A stretch of 64,000 bases of DNA, from NCBI GenBank assembly GCA_015501585.1, contig JADNRY010000122.1:62001-126000 (forward strand). Reading direction: 5' to 3'. This document shows positions 24,447 through 36,176 of the stretch, piece by piece. Both the position numbers and the translations under genes were made by a program. Position 1 is the stretch's first letter, and each line of letters starts with the position of its first letter. The notes under the pieces are model-generated. The model did no database searches, was not told the DNA's origin, and worked only from the letters and a program-made list of their open reading frames with translations. This DNA is from Rhodocollybia butyracea. Its lineage: Eukaryota > Basidiomycota > Agaricomycetes > Agaricales > Omphalotaceae.

Positions 24447-27400
24447 ATGTCGTCCAACGAAGAAGACATTAACGACGAAGACGGCCAGGAAATATCTCAG
24501 AATAAGAAGCGCAGAATACAACGAGCTTGCGATGTTTGCAGAAGGAAGAAGAGTATGTGTCATTAATATCATTCAGCTGACGTACTAACCCTTCTTTGTA
24601 GTACGATGTGAGGTTCAATCTGCTCTTCTATCTGTACTCTTGTTAACGCTCTTAACGTTTAGGCGATGGAGTTCAGATGCCTGGAAATCGCTGCTCGAAC
24701 TGTCTCGCTTACAAGCTGGACTGCACATATGTAGAAACAGCCCGGGTGCGTCATACTGATCTGAGTAGGATGGTATCTTGTTGGTCTTACAATTTTGCTC
24801 CAGAAACGAGGCCCACCGAAAGCGTTAGTGTGTATCCTCTATCGGCGTTTCTGGAAACTCACCAGAATTTAGTTATGTCGAAAGTCTCGAAACTAGACTT
24901 GAGAAAATGGAAGGCCTCATTCGTCGTCTCATGCCTGATATAGATCTGACAAAGGAGCTCGAACTCGGCGCAAAGTCCTCAAATCTAAACCCTAATACTG
25001 CATGGCGGCATTCGAGTAGGCCGCCAGACCCAATGTCTGACCATTCCAGCTCTACTACAGAGTCAGCAATTCATGCCATCCGCAAATGGGATAAAACTCA
25101 TGATTTCTCGCCGCCACAAAATTCAGATGACAACTTACACCTAGAGATTGCTGATGATTTACGCAGACTTCGCCTCGACTCGCGTTTCTTCGGAAAGTCG
25201 AGTGACGCCATGCTTGTCAAGACTGCAATCGACCTCAAACATGAATTCACTGGGAGAGAGGCCGACCGAAACCCGATGGTAGATCCAGGAGCACGAAGAC
25301 CGCAATTCTGGCGAACGCTACCGGTGAGTGACTGCCTTTCCGTTAAGAGTTCCGCTGACCTGAGTCGCGTCAGTGGGAAGACGTCGTCTCTGATAGTCCT
25401 GGTCCTGTTTACGATTTTCCTGATTTAGACCTTCTCGGAAAGCTGGTTGACATATACTTCACTGATGTCAACATCTATCTTCCTCTTCTACACCGGCCGA
25501 CATTTGAGCGTTCCATACGCGAAAAATTGCATTATCAGGATGGTATGTTCGCTGCTATCGTGTTACTTGTCTGCGCGGTAGCATCGAGGTTTGTCGATGA
25601 CCCAAGAGTGTTGCTTGAGGGCGTCAACTCTCGACATTCAAGTGGTTGGAAGTATTTCGACAAAGTTCAGGGCTTACGCAAATCGTCGTTGTCCACGCCA
25701 ACGCTCTATGATCTGCAATTCTACGCCGTATGTACAAAAATACGTTCTCTGGTTGCATTGCCTAATGCGCCGTACCCCGTAGCTTTCGATACAATTCCTG
25801 CAAGGATCATCCGCTCCACAATCATGCTGGACAATGGTCGGGATTGGAATTCGGCTCGCTCAGGATGTTGGCGCACATCGCAGGAAGCCGATGAAAGTTT
25901 CGACGGTAGAAGATGAGTTGTGGAAGCGGGCGTTTTGGTATGAATCATATATCTTTGCCTCCGGCCTGTTACTAACCTTGTCTTAGGGTTCTAGTCTGCA
26001 TGGACCGAATGTTCAGTACAGGTTTAGGGCGACCTTGCGCGATACAAGATGAAGAGTGCGTTGCTGCCTTATTTATCTTTTGCCAACTAATCCAGGATGA
26101 TAGTTACGATGCCGATCTGCCTGTAGAATGCGATGATGAATATTGGGAGAATCCTGATCCCGAACTGGCCTTCAAGCAACCCCCTGGGAAGCCTTCCACG
26201 ATATCCTCTTTCAACACGTATATCAAACTCAATGTTCTGTTGTCCATGGCTTTGAGGACAATTGTGCGTATATCGCTTCTCATTTGTCAAGATACCGCTA
26301 ATGCCCTTGCCTAGTATGCTATCAACAAATCCAAAATCCTGTTAGGCTTTGGCGGAAGCCAATGGGAACAACACATCGTCGCCGAGCTCGACTCTGCCTT
26401 GAACCAGTGGGTAGACTCGGTTCCCGATCACCGTGAGTTTTCTTTATACTGTTCAGTTTTTTCTCATATTCTCCTATCTCGCTTATAGTACGTTGGGATC
26501 CAAACCGCGAGAATATAATTTTCTTCAACCAATCGGCTATGCTCTACACGCATTATTACCTTGTTCAAATCCTTGTTCATAGACCTTTCATTCCCTCACC
26601 GAGAAAACCGTCCCCCCTATCATTTCCATCTCTCGCAATATGCACCAATGCAGCAAGATCCGCAAGCCATGTTATTGACGTGCAAAGGAGGAGGAACGGG
26701 TTTTTAGATCCATCTGCCATGGTGGGTCTCAAGTTCGGTTTGAGACTGCGCTAATTTCTCATCTGTATATCTAGATCTCAGTATTTACCGCTGGTGTCGT
26801 TCTCTTGTTGAACATATGGGGTGGTAGACGCTCTGGTTTGTCCACCGATCCGAACAAAGAGATGGCAGATGTGTACAAATGCATGCAAGCACTGAAAGTC
26901 AGCGAGGAAAGGTAAGACAATTTAGGCCAACGTAATCGGCGCGCTAATGGTTTTGATATCTAGATATCATCATGCCGGTCGATTGTGGTATTATATTCAC
27001 CTTAGGTCTTTGGATGGCGAGTAGAGATATTAACACTGCTTTTTGTAGGGATATACTCTACGAGTTGGCATCTGTCGGCGAGCTTCCTCTACCCAGCCCA
27101 ATAAATACGAATAAACGCGAGCGGGAAGATGTACCAGCTACCGGATCGTCAGATTCTAGCCCTCCTCTTCGGTTCAGCGATGCTCTTCCACCTGAACCGC
27201 GTACAACCGCCGGGTCCCGACGCGTATCTGCTGCCCATAACGGTGCTCCTAAAAACGCTTACTCGACAGCGCCATCTGTTGCTCAGATAGAAAACAGAGT
27301 GGTGGATGAAACGCCGCCTCTCTCTCTGCCCATGTACAGCAATGAGCTTGGTCGCTTGCCTCTACACGGACAACTGGAATTTTCTGCAAGGCCGCTCCCC

Positions 27401-27908
27401 GCTGCTCAACCGATGGATTGGTATAACCCGCAACCTGGGCCTGTAGAACCCTCCGCTCCAGAGGTACCTGGAATGACAATGAACCCCCATTTCGTACAAC
27501 CTAGATTTTACGACTACTCTTTTGGGAGCGGTAGGCCTACTGCAGATCATCAGTCTGTGCCTGCAGTGCCGTATCGCAGCGCCTTTCCTGTCAATGGAAC
27601 CGAAGGTCCTGGTTCATCATCTCTACCGGGCCATCCACGACATCCCCGGCCAGATCAGGTTATTAGCAATCCGTACCCGACCATCAATGAACTCAATTTC
27701 CCGATGTCAATGGATAGCGATACGTTTGCGATGTGGTCAAACACCCCTTCAGGTTTCGAGTAAGTACTTTTTTTTTCCGATAACAACAATTGAACACTAC
27801 TAAACTTTTGTTTTGTTTTGTTTCAGACTCGACGGCTGGGGCACGTATTTGACCAATGTAAGCGAACTGACGCAGACGATGAACCGTGAGCAACAGCTTG
27901 CCCTGTGA
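24447..27908 (+). CDS. Zn2Cys6 fungal transcription factor
   Basis: A nuclear regulator. The ATG at 24447 gives an acidic start and then the zinc cluster [33 protein letters not shown], with all six cysteines, assembled across 24447-24552, a 6-nt microexon (24602-24607) and 24663-24745. A KRGPPKAYVESLETRLEKME linker and coiled coil follows, as in agaric Zn2Cys6 proteins. The fungal-specific transcription factor middle domain (Fungal_trans type) follows: LLHRPTFERSI, LYDLQFYA, WKRAFW-VLVCMDRMFSTGLGRP, CDDEYW, HYYLVQILVHRPFIP. The C-terminus is Pro/Ser-rich and disordered, ending LDGWGTYLTNVSELTQTMN and TGA 27908. About a dozen exons are joined. One segment (26056-26095) may be exon or intron. 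Confidence 0.9.
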
Positions 27909-29268
27909 GCTTCAAGATTCGTCTCGAGGCCACCTTCGCCCTTGGCTCACATTCTCGGCCATATATGATAGACTCGACTCGACTTAGACACTAGTCGACA
28001 TTTAGTATTATTCCACATCGTCAGACATTGTATATACGCTATTAAATACTTGACTACCTGTAGATTGCATTTAGTCCTTAATTAGAACAAGAGGGCGTCG
28101 AGGTCAAGGATTCTCAAGTTAAATAAGCCCTCATTTTGAAGTTAAGGTCCAGCCACTGCAAGCGTTGCGCTTCTTGCCGCGTCGATGCAACGTCGGTGTG
28201 TAACGTGTAATTTTGAATCGGTCTCGCTGCTTGCGAAGAAGAAAAGCTTAGTTTACTTCGAGTTAGCACGGAACGATGCGCGGCTATCGATAAGCTGATG
28301 AAAGGACGGTAAACAGTACTGTACATAACATAAAGAGAAATTTCGCTCCCGACATTCACTCGTTCTACATTCTAAGATGAATCGGTAAGTGGGTGATCAA
28401 GTACTAGACTCGCAACTCAGACGAGCAAACGAAGAGAAGAAGAGACAGACGTATCGTATCAGCTAAAATATTCATTTGTGCTTTTTCAGGAATGGCGTAG
28501 AGAATGTCCATGATGGTAAGTCTATTCCGCATGTTCTCAGGCTGAGGAATTGCTGAGTAGAAGAGAAAAAAGAAGAGGAATGAGCTGAGCTTTTTCACGG
28601 ATCCTCTGACTTGAAGTCTGGTGCGTCGAGGTTCTAAACCTATAGCATAGCCCGCAGTCCTGAAGGAAAGGAGCCTGCTGAAGTATTTACTTGTGGTTAC
28701 CTGGTGACTGATGAGCTGTATACTCTTTCCTTGACACAATGTTGACTTGGACTTTGTCGCGCTGTGGAAGCGTTGAACGCGTCGAGCGACGAGTCAATCA
28801 ATGTCAGGATATTTCGCTTTGGAGGATCCGATTGCACGAGAACTTCCTTGGTGTATATTGTTGGACATTGTACCCCGAGTTCTACAATCTTCAAGGATTT
28901 CGCTTCTGTAAGTAATACGGTGACTAGTAACTACCAGAAAAATATGGGATGAAGCTGGGCGCCAATGTGAAATCCCGGCGTCTTTCTTGTTTAAATTTTG
29001 TCGTTTGCAGTGTCGTTTGAAGAAAAGTCCCAACTCCAACTCTCGTTGTACCATGGCGAAGATCATGGAAAGTTTGTACGGATGGCGCTTGGTGTTTTTC
29101 TACTTAGTACTTTGCTCTCCTGAAATGACTGTGGCGATATTGGGACTTGTGAGTTTTATGCCTTCTTATCTTCGGTAGCTAACATGCGCAAATATCACCA
29201 GACTTGTCGGGTCCGATAAATCTACTATACTACTAGAGTCATAGTCTCGAATATTATCCAGCTCAGCC
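27909..29268. other. Unresolved stretch, possible small exons
   Basis: Candidate exons occur, for example a short ATG exon at 28376 followed by a GT donor and a coding-like frame around 28764-28900. They do not join into a convincing gene and no family was recognised. Confidence 0.35.
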
Positions 29269-30552
29269 ATGTCGGTGCCCAAGCCAGCTCGTAACATCAG
29301 CCTCCCTGCTTCACTTGTTGAGAATCTTGTCAGAATCCAAGCAGAGGAACTGAAGAGACTCAAGAAGCGGCTAGATGAAGCTCAGGTGAGTCTTGGTATC
29401 CTATGCATTATAACTCGGCTTCATGACTTAACTGTTACCAGCTTGGAAATACATCCATAACATCTGAACTTTCTGCTCTTGTCGAGTCCACAGCCAAAGT
29501 CATTGCAGACCTCGATGAAGCTCTTACGCAAAGCCAGGAGAAAATCGACAGCATACCCTCGACGCCTACATCAGTCAAATCAAGATCTAGACGGTCTACG
29601 TCTGTGATCTCGTTGGCTTCCACATCTGAAGCCTTTACAGACGCTAACTTCTCCAGCGTGGCGGCTAACTCTCAAGTCAACAGCATGTTTGACGTTGGGC
29701 GTATGGACGACTTTGTGGATGGGTCAAGCTCAAAGGTCGGTACTTAGATGTATCATAATCGGCTGCCTTTATGACAGTAAAAAACATCACAGGAGCAAAG
29801 CGGCGAAACCACCCTCATGGAGTTGCTCGCCACCAAGCCTCTGAACCCTTTCTCTTACAAACCCTGGCCTCAACAATACATTAAAGCTCTTAGGCAGGTT
29901 AGCTCAACAGTATCTTCTTCTGCTTCGCATGCCTGACCTACGCACACACTCCTGTTTAGCAAGGGATCCTTCGACAACCTTGTTTCTATCCTGGCGATGA
30001 GCTCATTATCAATTTCGCCGATAGACGTCAAGCGCATCTTATTACCGTCATGTACACCACCAACAACGCTCAGCGGTCAAAAAAGTTGCATGCGTACTAC
30101 GAAGAGTTTGGGTTAAAGGGTTGGTGTGGGGCACTGATAGTAAGGCATGAGCAAGCATGATACTATGCTGGGACCTATAGGACGACGGGATACGTGAAGA
30201 TCGGTGGAGGAGAATTCATATCGCTACCGGAGGAGGTGAGTTAGTGCCTCGAGATCTGTAATAATAAGTACTGACAAATGTTCATACTCAGACTAAACAT
30301 CCGGTGTACGTGCAAGCTACGCATGCTATCCAAGTTCCCAAGATGCGCGCTTCCAGCAGTGTAAAGTCGAAGAAGGACTCTGACAAGTCTGGCTCGAAAA
30401 AGAGTATTGGCGCCGCCAGTGCTGCTGTTCCCTCGAAGCAGGAAGTTCAAACACAAATCCTTGACGGACGAGTTGAGCTGGCGAGGATTGTGTTCAATTT
30501 AGTCTCGTGGGAGGAGGATATTCAGAAGAGCTTGGAGAAATTATCGTTTTAG
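29269..30552 (+). CDS. Conserved basidiomycete hypothetical protein
   Basis: Six or so exons join in frame from ATG 29269 to TAG 30552. The N-terminus forms a coiled coil (SLVENLVRIQAEELKRLKKR), then a Ser/Thr-rich linker. A compact C-terminal part follows with FSYKPWPQQYIKALRQ, FYPGDELIINFADRRQAHLI, YYEEFGLKGWCGALI and DDGIREDRWRRIHIA. The last segment is Lys/Ser-rich and ends EEDIQKSLEKLSF. The well-structured core with conserved Trp, Gly and Asp suggests a folded domain, but I do not recognise it. There is no signal peptide or membrane helix, so the protein is likely intracellular. Confidence 0.75.
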
Positions 30553-31499
30553 GATCGTCTAGAATTCGACTGCATATGTGCGAACGTTGTATGGTTTCTT
30601 CGCTACAGAGTCTTGCGATATTATTGCCTTTGATAATGGTAACCTCTGTTTTCCACTTCGCTATTCATGCTCGGAGTTCTGAAACGCTACTCTCCTGACG
30701 ATGAAGAAACCCGTTGGCTATGACTACCCAACCTCCGAAAATAGTTCATAACTATACAGTGTATTCCAAGGAAATACAGTTCTGCTTCAAGTCTTCGCCT
30801 TTTCAAAGTTTTGGGAAAGCGTCTAAAACTGCTCATCCATACATTTGTTCTGCAGTTTGATTATCTGTTACGTTCATTTTAGTACCGTGTTGAACAAGTC
30901 TCGAGATCGTAGCCCTTCCCGACTCTGACCGAAGGGAAGAGAGGGTCTTGTACCTGACGATCGAACCAAAAAACAGTCAAATGGGAGCTAACGCTCTGTG
31001 AATCCCTTTTCGGATCCAATTGTTACTGGCTGGAATTTCATAAGATGGTGTCGAGCTCCTCGCGAAACTCGACATTAGTATTTGGTATAGTAGTTAAGCC
31101 TTGGAAGGTACTTAAAATAGGAACTTATCTAAAAGGTTCTCGACTGTTCTCACTAAGCAATAAAATGGCTCGAAAAATGGCATAAAAATCATCTTTCACT
31201 CACTATCAAATTCTAGAGTACTAAGGCTCAAAGCCTCTAAACATTGTTTATTTCCTATTCAAAAAGAAAGTTTCCTGCGTGAAGTAGACTGCTTACTCGA
31301 AGCCCCGACGAGCTCTAAACTTGTCTTGCCCTAAAGAGCATCCAAGTTTCACAATGGAGAGTATCACAATGGAGAGTATATAGTTCGCTAGAGATTTCGT
31401 TGCGCGGAGTCGAACAAATAGGATATTATAAATAAAAAACCTAGTAGTGATTGAAATGTTGACCGATATAGATCTTTTCATACTGGCCCTATTTCCAAA
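30553..31499. other. 3' flank of DUF4246 unit 1
   Basis: No gene. About 30780-30950 is similar to 39270-39440 and 42720-42850, which are the flanks beyond the 3' ends of copies 3 and 4. The duplicated unit therefore includes this flank. Confidence 0.6.
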
Positions 31500-34074
31500 T
31501 CAGTGCTCGCACAGAGAGTAATTGTTCTATAGCACCTCAAGATGAAAATGAGTGGCTTTTAGCAAAGGGCGAAGCAACGTACCTCTTCAATTGTCGTTGA
31601 AACTTTCCTATCACGCATAAGCGTTAACCGATACATCTCCGCATCTTCTCTAGATAACGTCCCCTCGGACACATACTTCCAGATAATATCAATCAGCTCC
31701 GAGGGAGAACTGCCCAGTCAAAGAAACAGATATCACAGATATCAAAGCGCGCATCGTGGGTTCGTTACACTTACGCATCTGCATCGGTATTTCCGAGGTT
31801 GTTAGAACATTTATGTCTTGTAAACCATCGATACTAAATCCAGGGTAGCTGATTTCACTTTTATCTTGGACAGTATCGTCCACAAGGAAGAAACAAAGCT
31901 GAAGAGGGAGCGAATATGTCAATATGCAACAAAACGCAAAAAAGGAGTTAGATACAATCTTTCGGTTTGCAACGCGATTTCCACTAGTTGAGCTGTTTCT
32001 GACCCGTTCTACTTTATGCTGCACACAACAGTGTAAGTAAGAGCATGCTTTGGAGGCATTACATATATATACCTGGAGCCAATTAGGGAATGAAAGGATT
32101 CTTCCAGTGCCATTGACACCAGTACGAATATTTGTTGTTGGTACCGTGCCCAGCTTGATGAAATACGGCAATTGAACTATTGAAACAGGATGACCTTCGC
32201 ATCGTAATCTGAAGTTTCCCAATCACTAGGATAGTTATCTTCAACTTCGACATCTTCGCCGTTCATTGACTTAAATCGGATGTCAAAATCCTTTCAAAAA
32301 TCTATCTAAGTTCGCGGCAAGGAAGACAGCGGAAAACCATACCTCAATTCTATAATCGGAAGTAGCCCAGTCTTCAAATGGAGGGAAGTCGTTTGTCAAG
32401 TCTCGGAACCTGCGAAAACTAAGCCCTTGATCTTCGATGGACTCGTCGGTATCGTAGTAGTAGATGACAGAAGCTACAATCCGCTCGTGAGGCTGGGGGC
32501 GGGAGCAGTTATCAGTGAGACACAGAGGACATAGAAAGTTGGGATTGGTCGCATACCATTCCTTCCATATGCCATGATCCTTCGTATTCTTGCCAGGAGT
32601 CAGGGTGTAATTAGCCGCCTGGACGAGAAATGCTATTCGACGAAATGGGGAACTGAGAGAGGTAAATAAATACCTTCACGATGACCTTCAACTCCTGTCC
32701 TTTATATACTTCCGATGCGACAAATTCATCACCCAAGTCATAGAAGCTTTTTTTGATAGAGTCCTCCTGTCGAATGTCTCGTTGGAGCCTTTCTTTGTCC
32801 TCCTTCTCTTCAAGCTTCCGAGCATCCCATTTGCTCGAATGCTCATCGATAAACTGGGCCCACATCTCTCTCGTCAACGCACCCTGATTATCAGAAGCAA
32901 ATTGATGACGTTCCATCCATCGTTGGACTACAGGGTGAGTTGACAGAACCAAATGAGTACTTGGTCAAAGGTAAAGAAATCATAACGTACAAGAGGGAGT
33001 TGAAAGTTCGGGAGTGAGAGTGTAATTCGCATTCATTGTCTTTTCAAAATGAGGCAGTGCAAGCAGGAACATTCTTTCAATTACTCTGAAAAGACCAGGA
33101 TGCTCTTCGCGTGTCCCCAAACCATTGATGTACGAGTCAATAAGAACATTGGTTCCATCTGGCGATACTTTGAATATAGATGGTATCCAAACGAACAACG
33201 AACCCATTCCATGTTCTGTGAGTTGGGTATTGATTGACGTATAAAACTTCCCGTCTGTTTCAGTGGGAGGAGACTTGACATCGTCCGACGAGGTGCCTGT
33301 TATTCCAGAGATGTATGGATCTACAAGATATGAGGAACATATTCACTGGAAAAGAAGAGCGACATACATAGTGAGGGATGTATCAAGTCTTGGACCTGCA
33401 GAGCCAACTCAAACATTAAAAATTTTCTTGTAATTGAATGAATTACTTGTACTTTTCCAAACGAACCAGGATGAAAGTCTCGAGGTTCCTTTGCTGCTAA
33501 AGCATCCAGTTGGCGTATCAGCTAAGTAAGAACAACCTTCATAGAAGTTCAACCAGAAGTAAAACTCGAGTCCTAACTTCTTGATGGAGAGCCAATGGTA
33601 CCAGGTCATCCGAGACAAAAACACCCAACCCTTTGTCTTTCAATTCAGGTTCCCGAAGACCATATTTCGATCCACGAGCATATTTCAGTGTTTTCTGCAA
33701 GTCTGTTTCGAGACCTGTTTCGTCAAAATGCTGGAGCGAACTGTCTGCTCTAACATTCAACGAGATATCACAGTCCAAGTTTCTGATCGCTAGAGCTGAA
33801 CGGCGAAGGTCGCTAACGAGCGTAAACTATTAACGAAAAAGTATTTCAGTAAAGATGTAGATTCTCACCTGACTGCCTCCAGTGCATCTCCCTCCAGAAC
33901 ACGCGAGTCCGGTGCAGCAAGCTCGGCTTCGATCGCCCATTTCAAAACTATTACCTCGTCTAGAACCTTGATGTGCCAGTCCTCCTTGTCGCGAACTGCT
34001 TCGCAAAATTTTGCTAAATGTTCGTCAGTGGGTTTATTGAGTTCCCACTTGTTGACGTTGACGACCGAAGACAT
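31500..34074 (-). pseudogene. DUF4246 copy 1, frameshifted
   Basis: This copy has the same 12-exon layout as copies 2 and 3, from MSSVVNVNKWELNKPT to the C-terminal NYSLCEH and TGA 31500-31502. Three departures from the intact copies break the frame. One base is missing at about 32591-32600, just before the conserved SWHMEGM. A 4-nt net loss lies at about 32172-32215, after PSDWET. A 2-nt net loss lies at about 31696-31716, before the ELIDIIW helix. Everything else is well conserved, so the decay is recent or the breaks are assembly errors. The upstream flank carries a TIR-bounded insertion. Confidence 0.8.
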
Positions 34075-34317
34075 CCTATTTTCCTACACTGCCCACGCAC
34101 CAGTGAAATTTTCCAGTGAACCACGGATCAGTGGATCAACGACCAAGAAACTATGTTCGCGGCAGTTCCCTCATCCCGATGGTCTGCATGCCAGAAATCT
34201 TGTGGTCCACTGGTATACTTGGTCTATAGTCTGCACCTGGTTCTTATTTCACCATGTTGAACTTTACATCGCTCAGAAGTAACTTCAAGTAACTCACTGA
34301 GTGAACCATGGGCACGC

Positions 34318-35782
34318 CGCACTTGATGTTTAATCGCAGAAACGTGACACAAGCAGTGAACAGTCTTAACAAAGTCATTAAGTAAATTTAGAACCGATGA
34401 ATTCTACCTCATCATTATCTGATGGATAGGGAGAGGGGCCTCTGAAGGACTTTCTAACGCTAGTTATTAGCATGTTATTAACATCCGGGCGCTAAATGTA
34501 ACTAACATGTAAATAAACAGACCACCTAAATAAATGACTTTTTAACATGTTATTAACATACAAGTGTGTTAATAAGTCCTAAACGTCCATATTAACGCCC
34601 TCAAGATCATACACAACCACCTTGTATTCCTCCATCCATGTATTTTGCCCAACAAACAGAGGGAAAAGGCCAACTCTGCTCTTTCGCAAAACTGGTCCAC
34701 ATTGAAGTCAATTTGAAGTTCAAGATCATCTTCCATACTTATCCCAGCGAAAGTTTGAGTCTGGGCACTCTAGATGGGTTACACAGATATACCTGCTACC
34801 ATCCTCATAGTTTGCTCGATCAGAGCTCAACGTGTCACATAAATCAACTTGATTGGGATTGTCAAGCACGTCGACACTGACAAGGTTTACTAGAGGCGTC
34901 TGATTTAATAGTAAAAATGTTTCGGAAACCATCCGCAGGCTTTACCTAGTGAGTATTCATTAGCAGTTCACTCAGTAGATGGACATACAAGCTTTGGACT
35001 GATTAACATTAATTAACATGGTATTCCGAGGCCGGAGGTGATTAACATGTTTATAACAATGCTAATTAACAAATGCGATTTAATCCGACTAATTAGCCCT
35101 ACCCTAAGGGAGACAAAACGAGTGAACAAGGTACACAGGAAAGTTTGTATACAAGAAGGCGCATGAGAGTGGGAAGAAGAAAACAAAGTGTGTGTGCGAG
35201 AAGAAGATGCGTAAGAGTGGGATTCGAAATGTTTGCGCTTTTTGGGCACAGACGAACTCAACTTCAGAATCAGATTGGCTACCACTGTACCCTCGCTTTA
35301 ACTCTTCTCCTCATACTTCTTGCAAACTCTCAGTGATAAGCTGCTCGAAGGCTTCGACTCATCTGACAATGAACCGGTCGGATGAGAAGTTGTTGGCATA
35401 GGATGTGGTTTGTTTGAACAAGGAGCTTGGCATGTTTCTGATGCGAATGGAATACACGCATGGTCTACCAACTGGACTGATGGCGATCGCAATGGTGGAA
35501 CAGGCATACAATGAGTTGCGAAATCCTGGTATGAGTGTCCGAACAGCTTGCTTCATTAGGTGGAAGGCGAAGTATTTGTGAACTGGAGTCTTTCCCAGGT
35601 TACCGCAGGAATGGGTTCATACTTGCGAGGGCCATTAGCGTTAACAACAAGACAAATTACATGCATAAAAGCATAAAATTGGCGGTAATTTTAAAGGTGG
35701 GATGGAAACCGTACGTTCAAGAATCAAACCGCCGGTGTCACGTTTCCACGATTGATGCAACACCACCACTTCCTGCAACATT
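34318..35782. mobile_element. TIR-bounded insertion (non-autonomous DNA element)
   Basis: Units 2 and 3 are continuous between ...CTTCAAGTA...ACCATGGG and CCTATGTAGGCAT, but unit 1 has about 1.45 kb between these points. Its ends are imperfect inverted repeats: the left end carries AATCGCAGAAACGTGACAC, and the right end, reverse-complemented, carries AATCGTGGAAACGTGACAC. Inner arms share TTAGCATGTTATTAACAT-like sequence, and TTAACATG motifs recur at about 34467, 34541, 35010 and 35042. There is no transposase ORF. The exact boundaries and target duplication are uncertain. Confidence 0.6.
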
Positions 35783-36176
35783 GCCTTTCCTCTTATGTAG
35801 GTAGGCATTTCTGGCCTACACGACATATAGTCCTGGTTATGGTAAGTTTTGGTAGTCCCATAGACAAGTACAGAGCGCATAGCAGCAATAGACTGTTGTA
35901 TCAAGTGATACTAGGTGGTAGTGGGATCAACAGTGTAATGACCAACCCAGATATCCGAGTTTCATAGTCAATCTGGTCACTACTCGATGACTCGAGGACA
36001 AACAAACCAAGAACTCAGGCTGCCTTTAGGCCAACCTGACCTCGCTCATGGCTACTCAAGAAAATATATTTCAGCTTCAGCTTTCTACCATTCAGAAAAT
36101 GATCTAAAACTAATGATTGAATGGTTAAGAGACTGAGACCGATATAGGTCCTTTTCTTACTAGCCCTATTCGCGAA

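Noticed and set aside
28376..28952. Possible multi-exon gene beginning MNR and continuing through about 28764-28950
   Set aside because: Splice sites are present but no combination gave a long continuous frame or a recognisable protein.
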